A DNA stretch of 64,000 nucleotides, taken from NCBI RefSeq assembly GCF_025398275.1, contig NZ_JAODOR010000009.1:62001-126000 (forward strand). The letters run 5' to 3'. The DNA is from Microbacterium memoriense (GTDB taxonomy: Bacteria > Actinomycetota > Actinomycetes > Actinomycetales > Microbacteriaceae). The notes beneath the pieces are model-generated. The model worked only from the letters and a program-made list of their open reading frames with translations, made no database searches and was not told where the DNA came from. This document shows positions 50,023-59,469 of the stretch, in pieces. Positions within the stretch are counted from its first letter, which is position 1; the number at the start of each line of letters is the position of its first letter. A program made the position numbers and the translations under genes.

Positions 50023-51507
50023 CTACTTCACTGGTGGAGGAACGTCGATCGCTCGGGCGGCGATGACCCGACGATACTCCAGTGCGCTGTCCTTGGGCGT
50101 ACGCACCTGGGTGTCGTAGTCGACGTGCACGATCCCGAAGCGCTTCTCGTACCCCCACGCCCACTCGTAGTTGTCGAGCAACGACCAGTAGAAGTATCCG
50201 CGCACGTCGACTCCGGCATCCACCGCATCGACGATCGCACCGAGGTGATCACGGAGGAAGTCGACGCGCTCTGCGTCGTGCACACGATCTCCCTCGAGCA
50301 CATCGTCGAACGCGGCGCCGTTCTCGGTGACGTACAGCGCGGTCCCCACCGGCTGCGCGTACTCGGTCCAGACCCGCTGGAGCAGCTCGGTGAGACCGGC
50401 CGGCTGCACCTCCCAGTGCATGCTCGTGCGCGGCAGGCCCCGTTCGTGCCAGAAGATGTGCTCGTGCGACGGGAAGGGGGATGCCGCCACGCGGTCGGTG
50501 GGCGCATCGCCCGGCAAGGGGGGTTTCGGGTCGGGCGTCGCCCCCACGAACTCACCGTGGTAGTAGTTCACCCCCAGCGCGTCGAGGTGCTGCGAGATGG
50601 TCTCGAGGTCACCCGGCAACGTGGCGGCGTCGAGCGCATCGATCGCTTCGGGTGCGACCGCGCGGATGTCCTCGATCGTGTCGGCCGGATACTGCCCGCG
50701 GAAGATCGGGTCGAGGAACCAACGGTTGAACTGCCCATCGATCCGCCGTGCGGCATCGACGTCGCCCGGCACGGCAGGATCTGCCGGCTCGGCCACCGTG
50801 AGGTTGAGCGTCACCCCGAGCTTCAGGGCGGCATCCCGCTCGCGCAGTTCGCGGAGGACAGACCCGTGCCCGAGAAGGAGATGATGCGCGGCGAGCACAC
50901 CGTCGGTGACGCTGTAGCGTCCCGGAGCGTGGACACCGGCCGTGTAGCTGAGGAACGACGAGCACCACGGCTCGTTCAGGGTCGTCCAGTTCTCGACGCG
51001 GTCACCGAGGGCATCGTGCACCGACAGCGCGTACTCCGTGAACTGCTCGGCGGTCGAACGCACGGTCCAGCCGCCCCGCTCTTCGATCGCCTGCGGCAGG
51101 TCCCAGTGGTAGAGGGTCAGCCACGGGATGATGTCGGCGCCGCGGAGGTCATCGACCAGCCGCTTGTAGAAGTCGAGCCCCTTCGCGTTGACCGGACCCC
51201 CGTCGGGGCGCACGCGCGACCACGACACGGAGAAGCGATATGTGTCGAGGCCGAGATCCTTCATCAGGGCGACGTCGTCGCGGGAGCGGTGGTAGTGGTC
51301 GCACGCGACGTCACCGTTGTCCGCGTTGATGACGGCGCCCGGCACGCGGCTGAACGCGTCCCAGATGGATGCCGTACGTCCGTCCTCGAAGGCCGCGCCC
51401 TCGATCTGGTACGCCGCTGTTGCTGCGCCGAACAGGAACCCGGTCGGGAACGACCGTGGCGCGGTGGTCGACATCAGCGCAGACTCCTCGCGTGAAATGG
51501 TGCTCAT
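50023..51507 (-). CDS. Beta-glucosidase, glycoside hydrolase family 1
   Basis: A 494-aa cytoplasmic GH1 enzyme with no signal peptide. FLFGAATAAYQIEGA starts the barrel. The acid/base Glu is in TLNEPW near 174 and the nucleophile Glu in YVTENGAA near 395; YFYWSLLDNYEWAWGY precedes the C-terminus. It would hydrolyse cellobiose or other beta-glucosides imported by the ABC transporter encoded upstream. The start at 51507 has a GGGAGA ribosome binding site; MSTTAPRSF 11 codons later is the alternative. Confidence 0.95.
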   Translation of the reverse strand: MSTISREESALMSTTAPRSFPTGFLFGAATAAYQIEGAAFEDGRTASIWDAFSRVPGAVINADNGDVACDHYHRSRDDVALMKDLGLDTYRFSVSWSRVRPDGGPVNAKGLDFYKRLVDDLRGADIIPWLTLYHWDLPQAIEERGGWTVRSTAEQFTEYALSVHDALGDRVENWTTLNEPWCSSFLSYTAGVHAPGRYSVTDGVLAAHHLLLGHGSVLRELRERDAALKLGVTLNLTVAEPADPAVPGDVDAARRIDGQFNRWFLDPIFRGQYPADTIEDIRAVAPEAIDALDAATLPGDLETISQHLDALGVNYYHGEFVGATPDPKPPLPGDAPTDRVAASPFPSHEHIFWHERGLPRTSMHWEVQPAGLTELLQRVWTEYAQPVGTALYVTENGAAFDDVLEGDRVHDAERVDFLRDHLGAIVDAVDAGVDVRGYFYWSLLDNYEWAWGYEKRFGIVHVDYDTQVRTPKDSALEYRRVIAARAIDVPPPVK

Positions 51508-51524
51508 GGAATCGTCTCCCGCGC

Positions 51525-52442
51525 TCAGCCCTTGACCGCGCCGGCCATGATGCCGCTGACGAGTTGCTTCCCCGCAAAGACGAAGAGCAGGATGAGCGGA
51601 ATCGTCGCGAGCAGCACGCCGGCGAGCACGATCGAGTAGTCGACGAAGTAGTTCGCCTGCAGCAGCGACAGCGCGACGGGGAGCGTCGGACTCTGACGGT
51701 CGAGCACGATGAACGGCCAGAAGAACTGGTTCCACGCTCCGACGAACGTGAAGAGGAAGAGCATCGCGGCAGCCGGTCGCGCCGCCACCACTCCGACGGT
51801 CCAGAAGGTGCGCAACTGCGAGGCCCCGTCGACGCGCGCCGCCTCGATGAGCTCATCCGGCACCGCCTGGCCGATGTACTGCGTCATCCAGAAGACACCG
51901 AACGCGCTCGTGAGCGCGGGGACGATGACCGCTCCGATGTTGCCGGTCCACCCGAGGTCGGAGAACAGGATGTAGAGCGGCACGACACCGAGCTGCATCG
52001 GGACCGCCATCGTCGCGACGACGAACGCGAGCAGCCACGTGCCGCCCTTGAACTTCAGCTTGGCGAAGGCCCAGCCGGCGAGGGTCGAGAAGACGACGAC
52101 GGAGGCGGCGATGACCGTCGAGCTGAAGATGGAGTTCCACAGGGCCAACCAGAAGTTGACCGCGGGGTCGTTCATGACGGAGAGCGCGTTGTCGATGAAA
52201 TTGCCGCCGGGGATCCACGACATATCAGGATCGTTGATCGTGGACGCATCCCCCGAACCGATCAGGAACGACCAGTAGTACGGGAAGATCGCCGACACCG
52301 CGACGACGCCGAGACCCATGTACACCCAGAACCCGGCGCGGACGCCGCGGATCTTCGTGGTGCGCTCGTTGCGCCTGCGGCCGGCGGCATTCGGGATGCC
52401 CTCGTCGACGATGGCGAGGGGCGGTGTGCTGACAGAGCTCAT
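51525..52442 (-). CDS. cebG: Sugar ABC transporter permease (CebG-like)
   Basis: A 305-aa MalG-type permease with six helices. The EAA coupling loop EAARVDGASQLRTFWTVGV lies about two thirds along. A charged N-terminus of about 35 residues precedes helix 1. Its start overlaps the cebF stop (ATGA), and bgl follows after 17 bp. No ATPase gene is present in the operon; actinobacterial CebEFG systems use a shared ATPase (MsiK) encoded elsewhere. Confidence 0.9.
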   Translation of the reverse strand: MSSVSTPPLAIVDEGIPNAAGRRRNERTTKIRGVRAGFWVYMGLGVVAVSAIFPYYWSFLIGSGDASTINDPDMSWIPGGNFIDNALSVMNDPAVNFWLALWNSIFSSTVIAASVVVFSTLAGWAFAKLKFKGGTWLLAFVVATMAVPMQLGVVPLYILFSDLGWTGNIGAVIVPALTSAFGVFWMTQYIGQAVPDELIEAARVDGASQLRTFWTVGVVAARPAAAMLFLFTFVGAWNQFFWPFIVLDRQSPTLPVALSLLQANYFVDYSIVLAGVLLATIPLILLFVFAGKQLVSGIMAGAVKG

Positions 52443-53464
52443 CGCTGGGCTCCCTTCCGTGCGCGGCGGGACGCGGAGGCGCCTCGGGTGCCTTCGTCAC
52501 GGACGAGGCGACGGGTGATGAACAGGTTGATCAGACCGATGACGACGATGATGATGAACAGGATCCACGCGAGGGCAGCCGCCCGGCCGAAGTTGAACTC
52601 GCCCCAACCAATGTTGTAGAGGTACAGGGTGATCGTCAGCCACTGCTGTGCCGACCCACCTTGACCGGTGTTGTCGAACATGCGCGGCTCGTCGAAGATC
52701 TGCAGGCCACCGATCGTCGAGGTGATGATGACGAAGATGAGCGTCGGGCGCAACGACGGGAGCGTGATGCTGAGGAACTGGCGGAACGCGTTCGCGCCGT
52801 CGACCGTCGCGGCCTCGTAGTACTCGCGGGGCACGGCCTGCATCGCGGCAAGCAGGATGAGGGCGTTGTAGCCGGTCCAGCGGAAGTTGACCATCGTCGC
52901 AATCGCGATGTGGCTCCAGAACGGGTCCTTGTGCCACGGAATCGGGTCGAGGCCCATGTTGGTGAGGGTGTTGTTCACAAGACCGTGATTGTCACCGAAC
53001 ATGTTGCTGAAGATCAGCGCGACGGCGACGGGCGCCATCACGAAGGGGAGCAGAACGCTCATGCGCCAAAAGGTCTTCGCGCGGATGTTGCGGTCGAGCA
53101 TCGCGGCGATGAAGATCGCCAGGATCAGTTGCGGCACGGTGGAAAGCAAGAAGATGCTGAAGGTATTGCGCAGCGCCGTCCAGAACTTGGGGTCGTTCAG
53201 GATCCAGGCGTACTGGTCGAACCCGACGAAGGTGCCGGAGTTGCGGACGAGATCCCATTCCTGGAACGAGATCACGGCCGTGAAGCCGATCGGGAAGATC
53301 CCGATGATCGCGAACATGATGAAGAACGGCGAGATGTAGAGGTAGGGCGAGAACTTGAGGTCCCACCGGCTCAGCTTCTGCGAGAACGGCATGGTGGTTT
53401 TTGGCCGATCCGGCGCAGGGCGCTTCTCGGGTGTCTTCCCGGGGCGGGTTTCGGTCGCAGTCAC
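52439..53464 (-). CDS. cebF: Sugar ABC transporter permease (CebF-like)
   Basis: A 341-aa MalF-type permease with six helices. It has the EAA loop EAATVDGANAFRQFLSITLP and an N-terminal hydrophilic segment containing TRPGKTPEKRPAPDRPK. The GTG start at 53464 is preferred: a GGAG ribosome binding site lies just upstream, whereas the longer reading would include Ser/Thr-rich residues without family resemblance. It forms a heterodimer with the CebG-like permease. Confidence 0.9.
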   Translation of the reverse strand: MTATETRPGKTPEKRPAPDRPKTTMPFSQKLSRWDLKFSPYLYISPFFIMFAIIGIFPIGFTAVISFQEWDLVRNSGTFVGFDQYAWILNDPKFWTALRNTFSIFLLSTVPQLILAIFIAAMLDRNIRAKTFWRMSVLLPFVMAPVAVALIFSNMFGDNHGLVNNTLTNMGLDPIPWHKDPFWSHIAIATMVNFRWTGYNALILLAAMQAVPREYYEAATVDGANAFRQFLSITLPSLRPTLIFVIITSTIGGLQIFDEPRMFDNTGQGGSAQQWLTITLYLYNIGWGEFNFGRAAALAWILFIIIVVIGLINLFITRRLVRDEGTRGASASRRARKGAQR

Positions 53465-53547
53465 GTGAGGCTCCGTTGTCGGCGTGGTGAGGGAGAAAGA
53501 AGAGAGCGCGGGTCGCACCGGAGGGCGCGACCCGCGCTCTCAGGTCA

Positions 53548-54828
53548 TCAGAAGGCGTTGACCTCTGCGACCCAGGTGTTCCACGAGGTGGTCTGGTCTT
53601 CGGTTCCGTCGAAGACGCGGTTCACCGCGTTCTGCAGTGCGTCGTGGTACTTGAAGTAGTTCGCGTCCTTGTACGGGGTGACCGTGATGGCCTCCGAACG
53701 GGCAGCGAAGATCTCACCAGTCGGCGCGTTGTTGAAGAACTCGTTCGTCGAGTCGGTGATCGCAGGGTCGCTCTGCGCGTCGATCGCGCTCGGGAACTGG
53801 CCGGCGTTGACGAAGGTCTTGGCCTGCTGCTCGGGAGCGGTCAGCCAGTCGGCGAGTGCCAGCGCGGCCTCGACGTTCTTGCCGTTCGCGGGGACGGTCA
53901 GGTACGAACCACCCCAGTTGGCGCCGCCGTTCGGGAAGACATCGGCGATCTCCCATCCGGTGACCTCGGGTGCGTTGCCGGAGATGATGCCCAGCATCCA
54001 GCCCGGGCAGAGCATGGCGGCGAACTCACCGTTGGCCATGGAGGCGTTCCAGTCGTCGCTCCACTGGCCCGAGTATGCGGCGTTCGGGATCGCGCGCTCG
54101 ACGACGAGGTTGTACGCGTCCTCGATCTCCTGGTTCTCCGTCGCGATGACCGTACCGTCGGGCTCGGTGTACGTGAACTCCATCTGGTTCACGATGCCCT
54201 GAAGCGCCGAGTTCGCCGCGTCGATCATGGGCTTGCCGGTGGCTGCCTTGTACTGGTCGGCCACGTCGAAGAAGTTGTTCCAGTCGCCTTCGAAGAGCGC
54301 GGCGACGTCGGCGGGAGCCGATGCGAGGCCGGCCGCCTCGAAGAGGTCGGCGCGGTAGCAGATGGCCTGCGGCCCGATGTCCGTGCCGAAGCCGACGAGA
54401 CGACCGTCGCCGTCGGTGGCGCCAGCTTCCTTCCAGTCGAGCCAGCGGCCCTTGGCGCTGTCGGGAACCTCGGCCAGCAGGTCGGAGTACTGCATCGCCT
54501 CGGCGAACCAGTCGATCTCGACGGCCTCGACGTCGGCCAGACCTTCCTTGCCGAGCTTCTGGAAGTAGTTCGCGCGGGCGTCACCGGACTCGGCAGCCTT
54601 GTTGTGCACGATCGTGATGTTCGGATTCGCGTCCATGTACTCCTGGAGGAGTTCATCGGTGTACCCGAAGTCATTGAAGGTGGCGAGGGTCAGCTCGATC
54701 TTCTCTCCCGAACCCGCGTCGCCGGACGGGGCAGCGTCGCTGCTTCCGGCGCAGCCGGCCAGGACGATGGCGGACGTGGTCGCGACGCCGGCCACGAGGC
54801 CGATGCGACGCAGTGCGCGTGTGTTCAC
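53548..54828 (-). CDS. cebE: Extracellular sugar-binding lipoprotein (CebE-like)
   Basis: A 426-aa family 1 solute-binding protein. It has a signal peptide with lipobox LAGC (Cys26), a Ser/Gly linker, and a binding domain containing LTLATFNDFGYTDELLQEYM and late WLTAPEQQAKTFVNAGQFP. It is first in the operon and captures the sugar outside the cell, probably cellobiose or cello-oligosaccharides given the CebR boxes upstream. The ATG is preceded by AAGGAGTG. Confidence 0.9.
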   Translation of the reverse strand: MNTRALRRIGLVAGVATTSAIVLAGCAGSSDAAPSGDAGSGEKIELTLATFNDFGYTDELLQEYMDANPNITIVHNKAAESGDARANYFQKLGKEGLADVEAVEIDWFAEAMQYSDLLAEVPDSAKGRWLDWKEAGATDGDGRLVGFGTDIGPQAICYRADLFEAAGLASAPADVAALFEGDWNNFFDVADQYKAATGKPMIDAANSALQGIVNQMEFTYTEPDGTVIATENQEIEDAYNLVVERAIPNAAYSGQWSDDWNASMANGEFAAMLCPGWMLGIISGNAPEVTGWEIADVFPNGGANWGGSYLTVPANGKNVEAALALADWLTAPEQQAKTFVNAGQFPSAIDAQSDPAITDSTNEFFNNAPTGEIFAARSEAITVTPYKDANYFKYHDALQNAVNRVFDGTEDQTTSWNTWVAEVNAF

Positions 54829-54890
54829 GTGTCACTCCTTTGTGGTGTGTTGCTGGTGCATGGATTGCGCGCCCTGTCCCCAGGACTTTC

Positions 54891-54960
54891 TGGGAGCGTT
54901 CTCACCGGACGATCTCGACGCTATGGGATCGCTCCCACGAATGTCAAGGGAGCGCTCCCA
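54891..54960 (-). promoter_or_regulatory. Promoter of the cellobiose operon with three CebR boxes
   Basis: Three 14-bp palindromes: TGGGAGCGTTCTCA (54891-54904), TGGGATCGCTCCCA (54924-54937) and AGGGAGCGCTCCCA (54947-54960), against the known CebR/CelR site TGGGAGCGCTCCCA. A consensus -35 TTGACA (minus strand, 54947-54942) touches box 3, and box 2 fills the promoter spacer. Box 1 lies in the leader. CebR binding would block RNA polymerase directly. Confidence 0.85.
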
Positions 54961-55025
54961 TGATGCGGTCACGGTTCGGTAACAGCCCGCAACGACGCAG
55001 ATCGGGAATCGCGGTGTCCGCCCCG

Positions 55026-55031
55026 TAGAAT
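55026..55031 (+). promoter_or_regulatory. -10 element TAGAAT of purS-purQ
   Basis: TAGAAT lies 39 nt before the purS ATG, giving a short leader with a GGAGC ribosome binding site. No convincing -35 is seen. Confidence 0.45.
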
Positions 55032-55070
55032 GGGCACCGTCCCCGTTCCCGCGATTATTCGGAGCTCTTC

Positions 55071-55316
55071 ATGCCCACCATCGTCGTCGACGTCATGCCC
55101 AAGGCTGAGCTGCTGGACCCGCAGGGGAAGGCGGTCTCCGGTGCGCTTCACCGACTCGGTGTCGAAGGCTTCTCCTCTGTCCGCATCGGCAAGCGGTTCG
55201 AGCTGACGGTCGAAACCGCCGACGAAGCGACGCTCGCGACGGTGCGTCAGCTGGCCGACGACGTGCTTTCCAACGCGGTCATCGAGGATGTCGTGGGCAT
55301 CGAGGTCGTGGAGTGA
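55071..55316 (+). CDS. purS: Phosphoribosylformylglycinamidine synthase subunit PurS
   Basis: An 81-aa subunit of the three-part FGAM synthetase (PurS-PurQ-PurL) found in Gram-positive bacteria. It has the family core [33 protein letters not shown] and [10 protein letters not shown]. It links the glutaminase and synthetase subunits for ammonia channelling. Its TGA overlaps the purQ GTG (GTGA). purL is not in the window; the gene after purQ is convergent. Confidence 0.97.
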   Translation: MPTIVVDVMPKAELLDPQGKAVSGALHRLGVEGFSSVRIGKRFELTVETADEATLATVRQLADDVLSNAVIEDVVGIEVVE

Positions 55317-56020
55317 CCGCCCGCATCGGGGTCATCACGTTCCCCGGATCGCTCGACGACGGCGACGCGCAGCGCGCCATCCGTCTCGCCGGCGGGGAGC
55401 CAGTCGCCCTCTGGCACGGATCGCACGACCTCGACGGTGTCGACGCGCTCGTCCTGCCGGGTGGCTTCAGCTACGGCGACTACCTCCGCGCCGGCGCGAT
55501 CGCCGCGCTTGCCCCGATCATGAGCGAAGTGAAGGATGCGGCATCCGCCGGCATGCCCATCCTCGGCATCTGCAACGGCTTCCAGATGCTCGTCGAGGCA
55601 CACCTGTTGCCGGGTGGACTCATCCGCAACGCGCACCAGCAGTTCATCCGCCGCGACCAGCGTCTGCGCGTTGAGAACGCGTCCACCGCGTGGACGAGCG
55701 GATTCGAGGTCGGCCAGGAGATCACGATTCCCCTGAAGAACGCCGACGGCGGCTACATCTGCTCCGCCGAGACGCTCGCGCAGATCGAGGGCGACGGCCT
55801 CGTGGCCTTCCGCTACGTCGGCGTGAACCCCAACGGATCGCTGGACGACATCGCCGGACTCACGAATGCCCGCGGCAACGTCGTCGGCCTCATGCCGCAC
55901 CCCGAGCACGCCGTCGAGGCCGGTTTCGGCCCGAACACTCCCGACGCCATGCGATCGGGTGTCGACGGCCTGACGTTCTTCACCTCGGCCATCGCCGCGG
56001 TGGTCTCCGCCGCCGTCTGA
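55313..56020 (+). CDS. purQ: Phosphoribosylformylglycinamidine synthase glutaminase subunit PurQ
   Basis: A 235-aa class I glutamine amidotransferase. The nucleophile Cys87 is in GICNGFQML, and the catalytic His/Glu pair is in MPHPEHAVE (about 194-200). [19 protein letters not shown] starts the domain. It supplies ammonia to PurL. GTG start, coupled to purS. Confidence 0.97.
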   Translation: MTARIGVITFPGSLDDGDAQRAIRLAGGEPVALWHGSHDLDGVDALVLPGGFSYGDYLRAGAIAALAPIMSEVKDAASAGMPILGICNGFQMLVEAHLLPGGLIRNAHQQFIRRDQRLRVENASTAWTSGFEVGQEITIPLKNADGGYICSAETLAQIEGDGLVAFRYVGVNPNGSLDDIAGLTNARGNVVGLMPHPEHAVEAGFGPNTPDAMRSGVDGLTFFTSAIAAVVSAAV

Positions 56021-56070
56021 CCCCGATTCCGCTGCGGATCACCTCCGCCGCCACCGGATCACCTCCACCG

Positions 56071-56160
56071 CCACCGGATTCGGACATTGACACCGGATTC
56101 GGGTCCGAAAGCGCCTTCCGGCCCGAATCCACGGCATCCATCCGAATCTGATGCACGGGC
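56071..56160. repeat. Dispersed inverted-repeat element, family C, copy 1
   Basis: Nested dyads: CGGATTCGGA (56075-56084) with TCCGAATCTG (56141-56150), and inside them GGATTCGGG (56095-56103) with CCCGAATCC (56122-56130). The segment GGCATCCATCCGA and the core GGATTCGG...CCG are shared with copy 2 at 60611-60705. It lies between the convergent purQ and GH43 genes. Confidence 0.7.
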
Positions 56161-56246
56161 GCGGGCGGGCGGGCGCGGCGGCGCGGCGCGGGCGGGCGCA
56201 CGAGAGCGGCGGCCGAGGGAGACCCCGACCGCCGCTGTCCAGCTCG

Positions 56247-59200
56247 TCAGCCGATCACACGCCACGGGCCGTTCGCGTCACCGGGCGTCTGACCGCGCGT
56301 CCACCACTTCGCGGTGTAGCGCGCATCGCCCGACACCACGACGTCGCCCGCAACGAAGATCCGCGAGGCCGTCCAGACGGCGGTGCCGTCGGATGCCGTG
56401 ATCTGCTGCTGCCAGGGCCCGTAGACGTCGCCGGGCTTCTGGTACTTGGTCCACCACGAGGCAACCCAGCGAGTGCCGTCGTAGATGACGGCCTCACCGG
56501 TGTTGTAGGTCTGGGTCGCAGCCCAGACCCGGAGGACCTCGATCGGCAGCGCCACCTCGACCGCGGCGGCATCCGTCGCGGCAAGACCCGCCGCGGCGCT
56601 CACCGTCGCGGTGCGCGCGCCGACCGTTGCCGTGTCGAACCCGGCGACCGTGTACTCGTCCGAGGTCAGCGCCCGCGTCGAGCCATCGGCGAAGGTACCG
56701 GTGACGACGACGGATGCCGGATCGAAGGTCCCGCCCAGCGGCACCAGGAGCGATCCCGGTGCGACGGTCACCGAGCGCAGTGCGCTGACGAGCGCGTCGC
56801 GCGTGCTGGTGAGGGTCGCCGTGGCGGCGTCGATCTGCGCCTGCGTGCTGAGCACGCCGAGAACCGCGGTCGCGGCATCACGCGCCGTGACGAAGGGAGC
56901 CCAGCTCGTCGCCGAATAGTCGTCGGCGACCAGGCCGGCAACCTCGTCGGACAGTGCGCGCAGCGCCGAGTCGTCGACCACCTGGCGCCGCAGCGACAGG
57001 CCGTCGACCGTCAGCGACTGCCCACCCGTGCCCGCGGCTCGGATGGCAACCCGTGCGGTGCCCGCCGGGAGCGGAATGTCGGCGAGGCTCGCCGATGCCC
57101 AGCCGGAGGCCGCGGGGATCTCGAGCACGTGCTCGACGCCGTCGGCACCGGTCACGATGACCTGTGCCGCGTCGAGTCCACCGGCGTAGTTGGCTTTCAG
57201 CGCGAGCGTATAGATCCCGGCCGGAACCTCGTTGTCCTGGTGGACATCTCCGGCGAACGCACTCGGCGAACCCAGGCGCAACGCGAAGCGGCTCGAATCG
57301 GCGCCCGGACCCGGGTTGGAGACGAACGCGGAGGTGGAGGAGGAGGCATCCGTCGCCTGCGTCCACCCGGTCACGCTCGTGACCGCAATGCGGTCGGCAG
57401 CGAAATCGGGGTTCAGGATGTAGTTGTTGTTCTGTCCGACATCCCACGTGCCCGTGGTCGCGTTGAGCGTCCAGTGGCTCAGCGAGTTGAACGAGACATC
57501 GGCGCCCGTGCCGCTGAGCGGCAGCCACTGGTTGTAACCGAGACCGTTCCACGCGAAGTTCGCCCAGCGATCACCGGCATAGATGACGGTGTCCTGCTCG
57601 GTGCCCTTCACCGTGACGAAGAAGCCGCTCTGCGTGACGTGGCTGTAATCCTTCTCGGTGCCCGGCATCACGTACATGCTCGAGTACGCGCCCTGGATCT
57701 CGCCGTTCAGCGAGCGGACGACGTACGTCTGCGACGTGTTCCAGCCGTGCAGGTCGGAGCTCGCGACGTAGTACTGCCCGTCGAGCTTGAACATCGCGTT
57801 GCCCTCGCGGCCGGCGCCGCTGAAGACCTGCGTCGCCGTCTCGACCGAGAGCGAATCGGTGTTGCTGATCTTCGCGACGTACGTGCGGCCGCGGCCGTTG
57901 CGGTACGAGAAGACGAGGTAATCCTGACCGTCGTCGTCGGTGAAGACCGTCTGGTCCCCCGTGCCCTTGTTCCAGCCCGACCCGTTGTCGTAGACCCCGG
58001 GAAGAACCGTCTGCAGGTTGCCGTATTCGAAGTCGGCGGTGGGTGAGTCGCCCGTGAGGAAGAGCACGCCGGCGTTGTCGACGCGGTTCGGGTCGGGGTT
58101 CTCGAACTGCGTGAGCAGCACGTACTTGCCGGTGTTCTCGTTGTAGGCGACTCCGAGCCGGCCGATCCAGACCGAATCGGCGAGCGTCTTCATGTCGGAG
58201 AAGTAGGTCGTTCCCGGCTTGTTCTTCGAGGTCGGGATGTTCACCTTCGTGTCGCGCGTGGCGACGTTGTTCTCGAAGGTCCAGTTCACGAGGTCGGTGG
58301 ATGAGTAGGCCGTCACGGCCTCGAAGTCGACGTCGCCGGCGCGGTTGTAGATACGGCTCGGGTTGTCGTAGTAGTACTGCGAAGCGGTGTACTGCACGCC
58401 GTACCAGTAGTACGTGTCGCCGAAGCGGAAGATGCCCCCACCCTGCGAGAAGATCGGGTTGCCATCGGTGTCGAGCCAGAACTGGTTGTTCTCGATCGAT
58501 CCCGCGGTGCCTTCGCTCAGCACGACGAGCGCCGCGGCGGCATTCTGGACGGTCGTCTTCGCGGCGGCGACGGCGGCTGCCGTGGCGTTCGCATCAGTGG
58601 CGACGGAGTCGGCGGCGGCGATCGCGGCGGCGAACGACGCCCACGATTCAGCGGTGTACGCGCTCGGCACGCGGGTGCGGTACTGGTCGAGGATGTCGCG
58701 GAGTCCCGAGATCTGCACGCGGTCGGATGCCGCGCTCTCCAGGGCCGTGCGTGCCGCGGCCAGCGCGGCATCCGTCGCCGATGCATCGTCGCGTGCGGCC
58801 GTGGCTGCCGACAGGGCGGCGGCGAACGGCGCCCACGAGACGGCGGTGAAGTCCGCGGCATCCGCGTCGGCGTAGCCGTCGATGGCGGACGTCAGCAGCG
58901 CCCGCTCGTCGATCTGGACGGTCGTCGTGAAATCGACGCGGGCGTGGTTGATCCAGCCGACCGTGACGACCCGGAGCACGTGTGCGCCGGGCTGCAGCCC
59001 CGCGAAGCGGGCGATCTCGACCGTCGTGCTCGACTTGCTGCCCTGATAATTGGCGGTGCCGATCTTGACGTCGTCGACGAAGACATCGGCGGTGCCGTTG
59101 CTGACGTCCTTGCGTCCGAGGAGCACAACGGTCTCACCCGTGAACGCGATCTCGAAAGACGCGCCGGCGTTGGCCCAGGTGTGCGTGCTGTTCTTCCCCC

Positions 59201-59384
59201 ACGTGCCGGAGTAGAAGGTTTTCAGCGGAGTGCCGCGCACCGTCGTGGTGTCGGTGAACGACACCGACGTCGTCTCGGTCACCGCGGCGTGCACGGGCGT
59301 CTGCCCGAAGATCACGAGCACGGCCGCGAGCAGGACCGCGATAACGGCCTTCCCTCGGATGTGGCTGGCAGTCAAGGTCGTCAT
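56247..59384 (-). CDS. Secreted multidomain GH43-like glycosidase with chitin/cellulose-binding modules
   Basis: A 1045-aa exported protein. The order of parts is: signal peptide (about 1-33), a beta-sandwich domain (about 35-165), FIVAR-type helical repeats (about 167-290), and a five-bladed propeller GH43 domain (about 295-645; DTDGNPIFSQGGGIFRFG, DTYYWYGVQY, and GDQTVFTDDDGQDYLVFSY). A carbohydrate-binding-like domain follows (about 655-770), then another FIVAR segment, an Ig-like domain (about 855-930), and two CBM5/12 (ChtBD3) modules at about 951-990 and 1004-1045 (SWWTKYQKPGD, KWWTRGQTPGD). The propeller resembles the exo-beta-1,3-galactanase branch of GH43. The substrate is probably a plant or fungal cell-wall polysaccharide. 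A LacI operator lies 26 bp upstream. Confidence 0.88.
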   Translation of the reverse strand: MTTLTASHIRGKAVIAVLLAAVLVIFGQTPVHAAVTETTSVSFTDTTTVRGTPLKTFYSGTWGKNSTHTWANAGASFEIAFTGETVVLLGRKDVSNGTADVFVDDVKIGTANYQGSKSSTTVEIARFAGLQPGAHVLRVVTVGWINHARVDFTTTVQIDERALLTSAIDGYADADAADFTAVSWAPFAAALSAATAARDDASATDAALAAARTALESAASDRVQISGLRDILDQYRTRVPSAYTAESWASFAAAIAAADSVATDANATAAAVAAAKTTVQNAAAALVVLSEGTAGSIENNQFWLDTDGNPIFSQGGGIFRFGDTYYWYGVQYTASQYYYDNPSRIYNRAGDVDFEAVTAYSSTDLVNWTFENNVATRDTKVNIPTSKNKPGTTYFSDMKTLADSVWIGRLGVAYNENTGKYVLLTQFENPDPNRVDNAGVLFLTGDSPTADFEYGNLQTVLPGVYDNGSGWNKGTGDQTVFTDDDGQDYLVFSYRNGRGRTYVAKISNTDSLSVETATQVFSGAGREGNAMFKLDGQYYVASSDLHGWNTSQTYVVRSLNGEIQGAYSSMYVMPGTEKDYSHVTQSGFFVTVKGTEQDTVIYAGDRWANFAWNGLGYNQWLPLSGTGADVSFNSLSHWTLNATTGTWDVGQNNNYILNPDFAADRIAVTSVTGWTQATDASSSTSAFVSNPGPGADSSRFALRLGSPSAFAGDVHQDNEVPAGIYTLALKANYAGGLDAAQVIVTGADGVEHVLEIPAASGWASASLADIPLPAGTARVAIRAAGTGGQSLTVDGLSLRRQVVDDSALRALSDEVAGLVADDYSATSWAPFVTARDAATAVLGVLSTQAQIDAATATLTSTRDALVSALRSVTVAPGSLLVPLGGTFDPASVVVTGTFADGSTRALTSDEYTVAGFDTATVGARTATVSAAAGLAATDAAAVEVALPIEVLRVWAATQTYNTGEAVIYDGTRWVASWWTKYQKPGDVYGPWQQQITASDGTAVWTASRIFVAGDVVVSGDARYTAKWWTRGQTPGDANGPWRVIG

Positions 59385-59409
59385 TGAACGGTCCTCCGTC
59401 GTTGCAGGG

Positions 59410-59427
59410 TGGTACAGCGCTGTATCA
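59410..59427. promoter_or_regulatory. LacI-type operator upstream of the GH43 gene
   Basis: TGGTACAGCGCTGTATCA, near-perfect dyad with the central CG typical of LacI-family sites; the inner TACAGCGCTGTA is perfect. It lies between the LacI gene stop and the GH43 start, just after a TATCCT -10 candidate on the minus strand. Confidence 0.7.
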
Positions 59428-59469
59428 GCGAGGATAGCGCCTTCGGGTGATCGATAACAAGAGGGGTGG

